Program-made: the position numbers and the translations under genes | Shown here: in pieces, positions 1-7,730 of the stretch | Layout of the letters: each line of letters opens with the position of its first letter | Position numbering within the stretch: the first letter of the stretch is position 1 | The notes under the pieces: generated by a model | Seen by the model: the letters and a program-made list of their open reading frames with translations, nothing else | Databases searched by the model: none | Told to the model about the DNA's origin: nothing | From: Gemmatimonadota bacterium | GTDB taxonomy: Bacteria; Gemmatimonadota; Gemmatimonadetes; Longimicrobiales; Gaopeijiaceae | DNA length: 64,000 nucleotides | Assembly: GCA_028873845.1 (NCBI GenBank) | Contig: JAPPNO010000129.1 | Coordinates: 1 to 64,000, forward strand | Direction: 5' to 3'

Positions 1-96
1 GAAATCGAGACCGGCGGGAATCATTCAGCGGGAAACCGGGCTGTCGAACATGCAACCACATTCACCGCAACAAGATGCGAAACTACAACCAAATGT

Positions 97-152
97 CAGC
101 CCGGCGCCTCACCGCTCTCGGTGCTCGCGCGGCTTTATCCACGGACTTCTAG
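97..152 (-). repeat. Degenerate copy of dispersed CTAG-ended repeat at the mlaD 3' end
   Basis: Read on the minus strand, this stretch begins with CTAG, then a close variant of the left end of the 253-bp element at 57606 (AGTCCGTGGATAAAGCCGC, then GAGCACCGAGA, then GAGGCGCCGGGCTG). The TAG of CTAG is also the stop codon of mlaD. The remaining bases 1-96 hold no gene. They show weak similarity to the interior of the same element around GACATT..GTTG. It is probably a remnant of a mobile element end or a dispersed repeat, not a gene. Confidence 0.7.
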
Positions 153-1093
153 AAGACCTCGATCTTGATATACCGGCCCGGGTTGGCCTTGACGTCCTCC
201 AGGAGTTCCCTCAGGGTCCGGGCCGTCGCCTCCAGTTCCTCGTATAGCGAGTCGTCGGTGGAGAGCCTGCCCAGCGTGCCCTCGCCGCGCTCAAGGCGGC
301 CCAGGATCGTGTTCAGCGAAGCAACCGTTGTGGCCATTTCGCCGGAGGTGCGCTCGAGGCCGGTGAGCGCCGCGTCGGCGGAGGCGAGCGTCGCTTTCCA
401 CTCCTCGGCCCCCGTGATCCCTTCGACGTTCCCGGCCGACCGCTGCAGGCTCTCCACGAGGGAGCGGACTTCCGCGGCCTGACCTTCCGTGAGTTCGGAG
501 AGATCGCGGACGACATCGCGCAGATGGACCACCGCCTCCCCCGCCACCGCCACCGAGGAGTCGTTCAGCAGGGCGCGGATCTGCCCGAGGATGTCCTCGG
601 CGTCGACCGCGATGCCTCCCGCCGACGCGAGCAGATCCGGGGATGTCTCGCCGGGAATCAGCTCCATCGGCTCGACGAATCCCTCGCCCTGGCCCGGCAC
701 GATCGAGACGACCATACCCCCCAGAACGCCCTCGGAATACATCTCGATACGCGAACCGGCGGGGATTCTCCACTCACCCTCGATCTCCAGGGTGATCAGA
801 ACCCCGTCCCCGTCGAGCTGCGCGCGCTCCACGCTGCCGATGTTGATCCCCTTGATGCGCACCGGATCACCGTTGCGCACCCCCTGGGCGTCGTCCACGC
901 GGGTCAGGACGTTGTAGCGCCCCCGGAAGGTGCCGGGGTTGGTCATCAGGAAGAGAAAGGTGAAGAACCCCGCGATGCCCAGTATCACGAAGATTCCCAC
1001 CCGAAACTCGCGCAGCTTCGCGGTGGGGGGCACGGCGCGCAGGATTTCCTCGTCCGAGAGCCGCCGCCCCCGGGACTGTTCGCTCTTGTTCAT
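149..1093 (-). CDS. mlaD: MlaD-family (MCE domain) phospholipid transport protein
   Basis: This 314-residue protein is the substrate-binding subunit of an Mla-type ABC lipid transport system, anchored in the inner membrane and facing the periplasm. An N-terminal cytoplasmic tail of about 30 residues is followed by one membrane segment (about 31-50) and a single MCE domain (about 58-140, with the DPVRIKGINIGSV core). A long helical region without a recognisable domain fills the C-terminal half, which in this family can form a hydrophobic channel. Its ATG overlaps the mlaF stop (ATGA), so the two are translationally coupled. The stop codon lies inside a dispersed repeat. The family assignment is firm. 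Whether lipid moves inward or outward is not visible from sequence, and no mlaB or mlaC is present here. Confidence 0.9.
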   Translation of the reverse strand: MNKSEQSRGRRLSDEEILRAVPPTAKLREFRVGIFVILGIAGFFTFLFLMTNPGTFRGRYNVLTRVDDAQGVRNGDPVRIKGINIGSVERAQLDGDGVLITLEIEGEWRIPAGSRIEMYSEGVLGGMVVSIVPGQGEGFVEPMELIPGETSPDLLASAGGIAVDAEDILGQIRALLNDSSVAVAGEAVVHLRDVVRDLSELTEGQAAEVRSLVESLQRSAGNVEGITGAEEWKATLASADAALTGLERTSGEMATTVASLNTILGRLERGEGTLGRLSTDDSLYEELEATARTLRELLEDVKANPGRYIKIEVF

Positions 1094-1872
1094 GTCATCT
1101 CCACGACTTCAAGGGCGGCCTCGGCGGCCGCTCTGTCGACAAATGCCCTGACCACCGGGTCTGCGCAGACCCGGAATTCGTCCGGTGTACCACAGAACCG
1201 GATGCGTCCACCTTCCAGCATGGCCACCCGGTCGCACATCCAGAGCGCGCCCTCCACGTCATGGGTGACGAGAATGGACGTGACTCTCAGCTCGCCCGAG
1301 AGACGCTTGATCAATCGCTCCACGGCCGCCGTGTTGACCGGGTCCAGGCCCGTTGTGGGTTCGTCCCATAGGAGGATGCCGGGACGTCCGACGATCGCGC
1401 GCGCGATGCCGACCCGCTTCTTCATGCCGCCCGACAACTCCGACGGAATCAGCCGCAGCACCTCCCGCGGCTCGAGGTTCACCAGCTCGAGCGCCTCCCA
1501 GACCGCGCGCGCCGCCCGCCTGGCCCCGATTCGCCGGATCCGGGTCTCCGGAAGCCCCATCTCCACATTGCGGTACACGTTCATCGAGTCGAAGAGGGCC
1601 GCGTGCTGAAAGACGTAGCCCACCTGTTTGCGGACGTCGTCCATGTTCGCCCTGCCGCCGAAGAAGACGGACAGTCCGTTGACCTCCACGTCTCCCCGGT
1701 CGGGGACGATGAGGCCGATCGTCGTCTTGAGAAGCACGCTCTTGCCGGTGCCGGAAGGGCCGAAAAGGGCGAACATCTCGCCCTCGTGAATGTCCAGGTC
1801 CACGCCCGAGAGCACCGGGTGGCCGAACGCCTTCCAGGTGTTGCGGTAGCGGATGACGGGATCGGAGCTCAT
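1090..1872 (-). CDS. mlaF: MlaF-type ABC transporter ATP-binding protein
   Basis: The 260-residue ATPase powers the Mla lipid transporter on the cytoplasmic face of the inner membrane. Visible motifs are Walker A GPSGTGKS (38-45), a Q-loop Gln near 89 in the YVFQH context, the signature LSGGM (146-150), Walker B ILLWDEP (about 166-172) and the H-loop THD. Length and motif spacing match MlaF/Ttg2A proteins. It lies 9 bases after mlaE and overlaps mlaD by four bases, so permease, ATPase and MCE subunits come from one message. Nothing suggests loss of function. Confidence 0.93.
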   Translation of the reverse strand: MSSDPVIRYRNTWKAFGHPVLSGVDLDIHEGEMFALFGPSGTGKSVLLKTTIGLIVPDRGDVEVNGLSVFFGGRANMDDVRKQVGYVFQHAALFDSMNVYRNVEMGLPETRIRRIGARRAARAVWEALELVNLEPREVLRLIPSELSGGMKKRVGIARAIVGRPGILLWDEPTTGLDPVNTAAVERLIKRLSGELRVTSILVTHDVEGALWMCDRVAMLEGGRIRFCGTPDEFRVCADPVVRAFVDRAAAEAALEVVEMT

Positions 1873-1881
1873 GGTGGACCG

Positions 1882-2673
1882 CTACCCGAGGAAGAGCGAC
1901 GGGAACATCGCATCCAGGATGAACACCGTGAGCGTCTGGAACATGACCGAGGCCGTGGTGGTGCTCCCCACGCCCTCCGCGCCGCCCCTCGTCCGCAGTC
2001 CCATGTGGATTGCGATGATCGGAATCGCGAAGCCGAAGGCGATCGACTTCAGCAGCGAGTAGAGAAGGTCCCACGAGAACCAGAAGAGGCGGGCGCCGAA
2101 CAGGAAGGTCTCGAAGGAGAGTCCGAGCGAAAGCTTGGCGGAAACCATCCCGGCGAAGAGCCCCACGATGTTGGCGATGCCGACCAGGAGCGGCACGACC
2201 AACAGGCCGGCCAGGATGCGCGGCGCCCCGAGGACGATCAGCGGATCCCTACCCAGGGAGCGGTAGGCGTCGATCTGTTCGGAGACCATCATCGTGCCGA
2301 GCTCGGCGGTGATGCGGGCCCCCACCCTGCCCACGAGGACCACGGCCGTGAGGACAGGCGCCAGTTCGAGCGCCAGGCTCTTGGCGGTGACGCTGCCCAG
2401 CACGTAGAGGGGTACCGTCGCGGTGATCTGGTAGCCCCCCTGCTGCGACGTCACGATGCCGGAGAGGATGGCGGTGATGACCACGATGGGGATGCTCTGC
2501 ACGCCCATTACGTACAGCTGGTTGACGATGTCCCTGAAGGGGACCCGCATCCGGACGGTCGCCCGGGCCGTGGCCCAGAGGAGCAGGCCCAGTTGCCCGC
2601 CGTGTTCGGCCCACAATCCCCACCACCGGCCAACCGCCCTTACGGGACGCTCGTAGAGGGCGGTTCCCGTCAC
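1882..2673 (-). CDS. mlaE: MlaE-type permease of phospholipid ABC transporter
   Basis: This 263-residue inner-membrane permease is the transmembrane subunit of the Mla system. It has an amphipathic N-terminus, then about five hydrophobic segments, and the family core around residues 105-165 with the ELGTMMVSEQIDA coupling motif that contacts the ATPase. The length is typical for MlaE. The start codon overlaps the stop of the upstream outer-membrane protein gene (ATGA, 2670-2673), so that gene is probably part of the same operon. Family assignment is firm; substrate direction is unknown. Confidence 0.92.
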   Translation of the reverse strand: MTGTALYERPVRAVGRWWGLWAEHGGQLGLLLWATARATVRMRVPFRDIVNQLYVMGVQSIPIVVITAILSGIVTSQQGGYQITATVPLYVLGSVTAKSLALELAPVLTAVVLVGRVGARITAELGTMMVSEQIDAYRSLGRDPLIVLGAPRILAGLLVVPLLVGIANIVGLFAGMVSAKLSLGLSFETFLFGARLFWFSWDLLYSLLKSIAFGFAIPIIAIHMGLRTRGGAEGVGSTTTASVMFQTLTVFILDAMFPSLFLG

Positions 2674-3242
2674 CTGTTCCTGCGCGCGGAGGCGCGGGGG
2701 CCGGGACTATCGATGTAGGGGCCCAGAAGGATGCCCAGCGAGAGCGTCTGGCTGTTCAGGATACCCTCGCCCAACTCGTTGCGGATTTCGAAGAAGGGCG
2801 TGATCAACCCCTTCAGCGGGTACCGAATACCCCCAATGAGGGCGAAAATCCAGTCGTCCTCGATCGTCGGCAGTCCCCCCGGGGCGGTATTCTCGAATCG
2901 GGAGAAAGACAGGCCCAGACCCAGATGACCGACTCCGGAGTATACGCCGACCTGTCCCCCGGCCTCCCAATAGTCGCACTCGGCTTCGCACTCCGGCCAG
3001 AGACGCTCGTAGGAACCACTGACCATCATGTACTCGACGAGGAAGCCGAGATCGATCTCGGCGCGGCCGCCATAACCGAAGGTCCCGTTCAACACCTCGT
3101 TCTTGTACAGCATGTGTCCGCCGGCGCGCACCTGCGCAGCCGCCGGCGAAACGGCGATCACGGAGGCCGCGACCAGCGCCGCAACCGCTGCAACCCGCCG
3201 GAAAACCCGTTGCGGGTCGATTCCGTTCACGGTTGCGGCCAT
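2670..3242 (-). CDS. Small predicted outer-membrane protein, first gene of the mla operon
   Basis: I do not recognise a named family. From the ATG at 3242 the product has 190 residues, with an n-region containing RR, a hydrophobic stretch (VAAVAALVAASVIAV) and a signal peptidase site after AAAQ. The mature part alternates polar and hydrophobic residues and is rich in Gly and aromatic residues, as in small beta-barrels. A ATG at 3290 would add 16 residues before the signal. The four-base overlap with mlaE suggests an outer-membrane or periplasmic partner for lipid transport, but that role is inferred from position only. No strong ribosome-binding site precedes either start. Confidence 0.65.
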   Translation of the reverse strand: MAATVNGIDPQRVFRRVAAVAALVAASVIAVSPAAAQVRAGGHMLYKNEVLNGTFGYGGRAEIDLGFLVEYMMVSGSYERLWPECEAECDYWEAGGQVGVYSGVGHLGLGLSFSRFENTAPGGLPTIEDDWIFALIGGIRYPLKGLITPFFEIRNELGEGILNSQTLSLGILLGPYIDSPGPRASARRNR

Positions 3243-3385
3243 GGAGTATGGTCGAGCCACAATACCCTCCCCGGGTTGATTCGGTGACATGGGTGGCAAC
3301 AGCTTTCCAGGGCGACGGCCGGAGCTTTCGGGATCCCGGGCCCGGGCGGCCCCGGCACGGCGCATGAAACCACCGGAGGCGAACG

Positions 3386-3394
3386 TGGTACAAT
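3386..3394 (+). promoter_or_regulatory. Candidate extended -10 promoter (TGG-TACAAT)
   Basis: The hexamer TACAAT (3389-3394) preceded directly by TGG has the form of an extended -10 element. It lies 22 bases before the GTG at 3417 and 31 bases before the ATG at 3426 of the DUF6702 gene. No convincing -35 is visible. It is the only AT-rich spot in the divergent gap between the mla operon and this gene. Confidence 0.35.
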
Positions 3395-3416
3395 TCACTG
3401 GACAGCCCATCTCGTC

Positions 3417-3986
3417 GTGAGGCATATGGAAATGTATCGCAATCGACCCGGTTCCGTCGTCCGTACCGTTCGATCTGCCGCCGTGGCCGCGATTTGCGTG
3501 TCGGCCACCGGGGCCTCCGGCGGACATGACCGCCTTCACCCCTTTCGTCTTACCGTTACCGATGCGGGCGTGTTCCAATCGTCCATCGAGGCCCGTATCC
3601 GCTTTTTCTGGGACGACCTGCAGCTCGCGGTGATGGAACACACCTCGAACATGGACTTCGAGCTCGCGGAGACCGAGGAGGTGGACTCGGTGATCGAAGC
3701 CTACATCAACGAGATGCTGGTGGTGGAAGCCGGCGAAGCGGTGGTCCGGGGGAAGGTGACCGCAAGGGGCATCGAGGACGCGGTAAGAATCGACGAGGTG
3801 ATGTGGTGGTACCGGCTGGAGTACCCGCTCCCGGCGGGCACGGAACGCATCGCGATGCGCAACCGGCTGCTCTTCAACATGTTCGAGGACCAGCGCAACC
3901 TCCTCAATCTCAAGACGCGCAGCGGCAGAGAGCGGACCTACTACTTTTCCTGGGACGAGGACAACATCACGGTACCGGTCGGCTGA
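3417..3986 (+). CDS. DUF6702-like exported protein
   Basis: The 189-residue product has an N-terminal signal (about 18-35, AAVAAICVSATGASG) and then a HPFRLTVTDAGV segment followed by the RIRFFWDDLQLAV stretch. This matches the pattern of DUF6702 proteins, where a mature protein starting near HPF.(V/L)S/T.. is followed by an FxDDL motif. The function of that family is unknown. GTG (3417) and ATG (3426) are both possible starts; neither changes the signal much. The last 46 bases overlap the convergent propeller gene, so the two messages are antisense to each other at their 3' ends. The family call is from memory of the motif pattern and is moderately sure. Confidence 0.65.
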   Translation: MRHMEMYRNRPGSVVRTVRSAAVAAICVSATGASGGHDRLHPFRLTVTDAGVFQSSIEARIRFFWDDLQLAVMEHTSNMDFELAETEEVDSVIEAYINEMLVVEAGEAVVRGKVTARGIEDAVRIDEVMWWYRLEYPLPAGTERIAMRNRLLFNMFEDQRNLLNLKTRSGRERTYYFSWDEDNITVPVG

Positions 3987-5164
3987 GCCGCCGGCCCACG
4001 TTCATGATCGGCGCCGCCCTCCATCTTCCAGAAGACGATTCCCCCGGCTTGCTGCCCCACCTCCACCTCCGCCACCCGGGAGAAGTCCCCCAGGTCGAAG
4101 ACGTCCACCTTCCCCGGTTCGGCCCCCACTCCCTCCGAGGACACGAAGGCGTAGCGTCCGTCCGGGCTCACCGCCACGCCGTGGGTTACCGTCGTGGAGG
4201 AACGCGCGACCGCCAGCGTCCGGCCTGTCCGCAGGTCGAAGAACTGCACCCCGGCACCCTGTTTGAGGGTCGCGACCAGGACCGCATCGTCGGGGGTGAG
4301 CGCGAGATTGTACGGGCCGCGCCCCGTCTCGAGGATGCGCTCCAGCGACCAGGTGCCGCGGTCGATCTCCAGGATGCGGTCGCCCCGGTTGCACGCCACC
4401 AGGAGCGAACGGCCGCTCCGCGCCGGCACGACCCAGGTGGGCGAACAGGTGGGGGGCCGGTGCGCGGAAGGGGCGTTCGCGGCGGAAGCGTGGGCGTGGC
4501 CGCCGTCTGGATCGGCCGCGACGGGAAGCGGTCCCTCCCGGTCCACCGCGACCGAAAACCGGCGCGAGACCGCAAAGGAGCGCGTGTCGATCTCGACGAC
4601 CTGGTCGTCCATCATGCACGCCGAGTACAGAAAGGTCCCCGCGGCGTCCATGCGCGCGCCGTGCGGCATGGTGCACGTCTCGATCCTCTCGACCTCGATC
4701 ATGTCGGGGGTGTACACGACCGATACCGACGACGGCACCATTTCGCCATGAAGGTTGAAGTTGGCCACGAAGGCGTAGAGCCCGTCGGGCGTCAGGTCGA
4801 GGGTGGCCGGGAAGTACCCGAGAAGGATGGGATCGGCGACCAGGGTGTCGGGACCGGCGTGGAACTTCCACAGTTTGCCGTCGGGTACGCCGTGCCCCGT
4901 GGTCATGAAGAGGAAGCGGCCGTCCGGCGAGATGTTGAGGCCGTGCGGCCCCTCGGTTTCCACCGCGATTTCGCCCACCGGGATGGTGCGGTCGAGCACC
5001 GCGCCCGCCGGTCCGAAGCGGATTCGATGGAGCAGATCCTCCGATTCGGCCCCGACGTAGATGTAGTAGTCCGCGCGCGGGGGCTCCTGGGTGGCCGCGG
5101 GACCGGCGATTCCCCACGAACCCGCAATCATCCACACGCAGACGGCATATGACCGCAAGTTCAA
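3941..5164 (-). CDS. Secreted YncE-like beta-propeller protein
   Basis: From the TTG start at 5164 the protein has 407 residues: a short signal peptide (LRSYAVCVWMIAGSWGIAG, cleavage near PAATQ) and then repeated blades of the form ..PHGLNISPDGRFLFM.., ..LDLTPDGLYAFVAN.., ..YNLALTPDDAVLVA.., ..THGVAVSPDGRYAFVSS... These are characteristic of lactonase/YVTN (YncE-type) propellers acting in the periplasm or outside the cell. I prefer the TTG start because GGAGGA lies 6 bases upstream and the reading then begins directly with a signal peptide. An ATG at 5254 would add 30 residues without sense. The middle (about 235-265) has a Pro/Ala/His-rich insertion. The substrate is unknown. It overlaps the convergent DUF6702-like gene by 46 bases. 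Confidence 0.8.
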   Translation of the reverse strand: MNLRSYAVCVWMIAGSWGIAGPAATQEPPRADYYIYVGAESEDLLHRIRFGPAGAVLDRTIPVGEIAVETEGPHGLNISPDGRFLFMTTGHGVPDGKLWKFHAGPDTLVADPILLGYFPATLDLTPDGLYAFVANFNLHGEMVPSSVSVVYTPDMIEVERIETCTMPHGARMDAAGTFLYSACMMDDQVVEIDTRSFAVSRRFSVAVDREGPLPVAADPDGGHAHASAANAPSAHRPPTCSPTWVVPARSGRSLLVACNRGDRILEIDRGTWSLERILETGRGPYNLALTPDDAVLVATLKQGAGVQFFDLRTGRTLAVARSSTTVTHGVAVSPDGRYAFVSSEGVGAEPGKVDVFDLGDFSRVAEVEVGQQAGGIVFWKMEGGADHERGPAAQPTGTVMLSSSQEK

Positions 5165-5170
5165 GTGCAA

Positions 5171-5176
5171 TCCTCC
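5171..5176 (-). promoter_or_regulatory. Ribosome-binding site deciding a TTG start
   Basis: GGAGGA (read on the minus strand) sits 6 bases before TTG at 5164, giving a propeller protein that begins directly with its signal peptide. It is the main reason to reject the upstream ATG at 5254. Confidence 0.6.
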
Positions 5177-5287
5177 ATCAGCGGTTGCGGCGACGGGTCG
5201 TTGCCGGTGAGCAACGGTAGGGAGGACCTTTCCGTGAAGGCAAGGGGACGACATCGATGACGATCACAACCCGGGAACACGCCCCGG

Positions 5288-5359
5288 TGCAGTGCGTGGA
5301 CAGGACCCCGCAAGCACCGGGCGCGGCGAGGCACCGGGCCGGCAGCAGGGCGCGACCTG
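5288..5359 (+). repeat. Degenerate copy of the dispersed repeat
   Basis: The sequence GTGCGTGGACAGGACCCCGC, then AAGCACCGGGCGCGGCGAGG, then CACCGGGCCGGCAGCAGGGC aligns along its length with the left part of the element at 57606 (CCCGTGGATAAAGCCGCCC, GAGCACCGAGAACGGCGAGG, CGCCGGGCTGGCAAGGCG). It fills most of the gap between the propeller gene and the CorC-like gene. No gene is seen in 5177-5405. Confidence 0.6.
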
Positions 5360-5405
5360 TTCCCCGAGCCGGTGACCGGGCACGGCAGCGACAGGGCGGT
5401 TCGCC

Positions 5406-6647
5406 ATGATCGATCTGCTTCTCGTCGTGGGGGCAGCGCTTGCGGGCTCATTCATGTGCTCCATCCTCGAAGCCGTGCTCCTTTCGGTCAGCCACTCCTA
5501 CATCGCGCTGCTGCAGAGCCGCGGGAACCGGGCGGGCGACGTCCTGAACCGGATGAAGCGGGAGATCGACGAGCCGATTGCGGCGATCCTCACCCTTAAC
5601 ACCATCGCGCACACGGTGGGCTCGGCCTGGGGCGGCGCTATCGTGAACCGTGTCTACGGCGACTTCTGGCTCGGCGTCTTCGTGGCGGTGCTCACCTTCG
5701 CGGTGCTCGTGCTGTCGGAGATCATTCCCAAGACGCTCGGGGCGACCTTTTGCAACCAGCTGGCGGCGCCGACGGCCCATCTGCTGCGCTTCCTGGTGAT
5801 CGCGATGAAGCCGGTGCTCGTTCCGCTCGCGGTCCTGAGCCGCTGGATCAGGCCCGGCGGCGCGTCCCAGGCCGCCATCAGCCGCGCCGAGATCGGGGCC
5901 CTGGCGGAGCTGGGGCACCGGGAGGGAGCGATCGACGAGGAAGAGTTCCAGGTGATGTCCAACGTCATGCAGCTCGACGAGATCGCGGTTGGCGAGGTGA
6001 TGACGCCCCGCATCGACATGGTAGCCGTTTCGGCCGATGCCTCGGTGCGGGAGGCCATGGACGTCATGCTCGACCATGGCAAGCTCCGCCTCCCGGTCTA
6101 CGAGGGGAACCTGGACCGAATCGTGGGAATCCTGCTCGCACGGGACCTGTGGCGCGCCGCCCGCGAAGGGCGCGAAGCGGTGCGGGAGATCGCGCGCCCG
6201 GTCCGGTTCGCCCCCGATTCCAAGCCCGTCGAGGAGCTGATCCGGGAAATGCGGGCCCGGCGCACCAAGATGGTCATCGTGCTGGACGAGTTCGGCGGGA
6301 CCGCCGGCCTGGTCACCCTGGAGGACCTGATCGAGGAGATCGTCGGGGAGATACGGGACGAACACGAAGCCGACGAGCCCCGCGACTTCCAGGAGACCGA
6401 CGAGGGGCGCATCCTGATCCGTGGCGGCACCTCGGTCAAGGACGTGGAAGACCGGCTGGGCGTCACGCTCGGCGAAGGGTTCGACACCATCGGCGGCTAC
6501 GTGTTCGGCGCCCTGGAGGGCCTCGGCAAGGACGGAGACTCGGTCGAAACGCCCGCCGGACACTTCCGCGTGCTCAAAGTGCGCCGGAGGCGAATCGAGT
6601 TGGTGCTCTTCGATCCGCGACGGGATCCCCCGCGAACCCGCGCATGA
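5406..6647 (+). CDS. HlyC/CorC-family membrane protein (CNNM, CBS pair, CorC domain)
   Basis: The 413-residue protein has an N-terminal CNNM domain (about 1-150) with three or four membrane segments and the LSEIIPKTLGATF motif. A cytoplasmic CBS pair follows (about 195-320, starting VMTPRIDMVAV, with the second CBS ending in FGGTAGLVTLEDLIEEIVGEIRDE). The C-terminal CorC/HlyC FAD-PCMH-like domain spans about 335-405 (GGYVFG.LEGL). This architecture is known for CNNM/CorC-type cation transport, often Mg2+ or Co2+ efflux; the older haemolysin name is not supported. It stands alone on the plus strand, convergent with lspA. No clear ribosome-binding site precedes the ATG. Confidence 0.88.
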   Translation: MIDLLLVVGAALAGSFMCSILEAVLLSVSHSYIALLQSRGNRAGDVLNRMKREIDEPIAAILTLNTIAHTVGSAWGGAIVNRVYGDFWLGVFVAVLTFAVLVLSEIIPKTLGATFCNQLAAPTAHLLRFLVIAMKPVLVPLAVLSRWIRPGGASQAAISRAEIGALAELGHREGAIDEEEFQVMSNVMQLDEIAVGEVMTPRIDMVAVSADASVREAMDVMLDHGKLRLPVYEGNLDRIVGILLARDLWRAAREGREAVREIARPVRFAPDSKPVEELIREMRARRTKMVIVLDEFGGTAGLVTLEDLIEEIVGEIRDEHEADEPRDFQETDEGRILIRGGTSVKDVEDRLGVTLGEGFDTIGGYVFGALEGLGKDGDSVETPAGHFRVLKVRRRRIELVLFDPRRDPPRTRA

Positions 6648-6720
6648 CTCCATGGGGGACTTCCGTCCTCCGAGGGAAGGCGGGACGCCGCAGCGGACGC
6701 CGCCGGCCATCGGCTCGGCG

Positions 6721-7272
6721 TCAGCCCTCCGTGGGCTCCGGCGCGGGCATGGCTTCGGAAGCCCCGTCGGCGGGGGCTTCCTCCCTTGCCCTCTTCAGCG
6801 CCCGCTCCTCCTGCCAGAACGAGAGCGCGAGCATGACCGCACCGCAGGAAATGGCCATGTCCGCAACATTGAAGATCGGCCAGTGCGTGATCCCCAGGTC
6901 GATGGGCCCGATGAAGTCCACGACTCCCCGGTCCCACCGTACGCGGTCGATCAGGTTGCCCAGCGCCCCGGCAATCACCAGCGACAGCGCCGCGAGGCGC
7001 AGGTGGTCTCGATCGTGCGCCCGCACCAGCAGCGCCACCATGAGGCCCAGCGCCAGGAGCGACACGGGAATGAAGAACCAGCGCGAGTCGTTTCCGACCG
7101 AGATGCCGAAAGCGGCGCCCGTGTTGTGGGCCAGCGTGAGCGGTACGTAGCCGCCGAGGAAGTCGGGCCGGGGCGCACCCTCAAGGGCAGCCTCCGCCCA
7201 GCGCTTGGTGAGGACGTCGGTAAGGAGGATGATCGGCAGAACGGTGCCGAGAAATGTCAGCTTTCGCTTCAC
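6721..7272 (-). CDS. lspA: Lipoprotein signal peptidase (signal peptidase II)
   Basis: LspA cleaves the signal peptide of diacylated prolipoproteins in the inner membrane. From the GTG at 7272 the protein has 183 residues and four membrane segments. The two catalytic aspartates are in the expected motifs, GALGNLIDR (about 115-123) and the WPIFNVADM motif (about 138-146), and the HNTGAAFG motif is also present. A C-terminal tail of about 30 residues (rich in Glu, Ala, Pro) extends beyond the usual family end. Several lipoproteins in this window have lipoboxes that this enzyme would process. The gene lies directly after the tmRNA gene on the same strand. Confidence 0.93.
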   Translation of the reverse strand: MKRKLTFLGTVLPIILLTDVLTKRWAEAALEGAPRPDFLGGYVPLTLAHNTGAAFGISVGNDSRWFFIPVSLLALGLMVALLVRAHDRDHLRLAALSLVIAGALGNLIDRVRWDRGVVDFIGPIDLGITHWPIFNVADMAISCGAVMLALSFWQEERALKRAREEAPADGASEAMPAPEPTEG

Positions 7273-7366
7273 GTTACATGGAGTCCCGGGTGGTGAGGCC
7301 GGCTCGAGGCCGGCACCGGCCCTTGCGTCGGGGCGGGCCGCATGGTCCCGACGATGACCGGAGGAG

Positions 7367-7719
7367 TGGAGGCGGCGGGAGTCGAACCCGCGTCCGCGAA
7401 TGAGTCCTTCCAAGCTTCTACGTGCGTAGAACGCCGTTCGGATTCGCCTTCGGCGCGGGCCGGCGAACCGCCCGCACCGGGCTAGCTACCTGAAATCTCG
7501 TTCTCCCGTCCGGTAGCCCAAACCGGAGAACCAGCCCGAATCGTCGACGCTTCCGCGGCCCGCCTCGGGCGGGCAGACCGGGAAACGGGCTGCTTGTCTA
7601 AGCGGCCAGAGCCAAGTCGGAGTTGGCAGTTGTGTGATTCCCGAGGAGGATTAGCGAGGCCCCCGGACCTCGGCACGCAGCTTCGAGTTTCCCAGACACG
7701 TCGAAGCCGTGTCGCCCCC
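7367..7719 (-). ncRNA. ssrA: Transfer-messenger RNA (tmRNA)
   Basis: Read on the minus strand, the RNA begins GGGGGCGACACGGCTTCGAC at 7719 and ends CGCCTCC plus discriminator A at 7367. The two ends form a 7-bp acceptor stem with one G-U pair, and GGGTTCGACTCCC forms the T arm. CCA is not encoded. The tag frame runs from 7627 to 7598 and reads ANSDLALAA before TAG, so with the charged alanine the tag is AANSDLALAA, ending in the protease signal ALAA. It begins 11 bases after the dusB stop codon, so it may be co-transcribed and processed or use a promoter inside dusB. Confidence 0.95.
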
Positions 7720-7730
7720 AGTAGTGTCAA

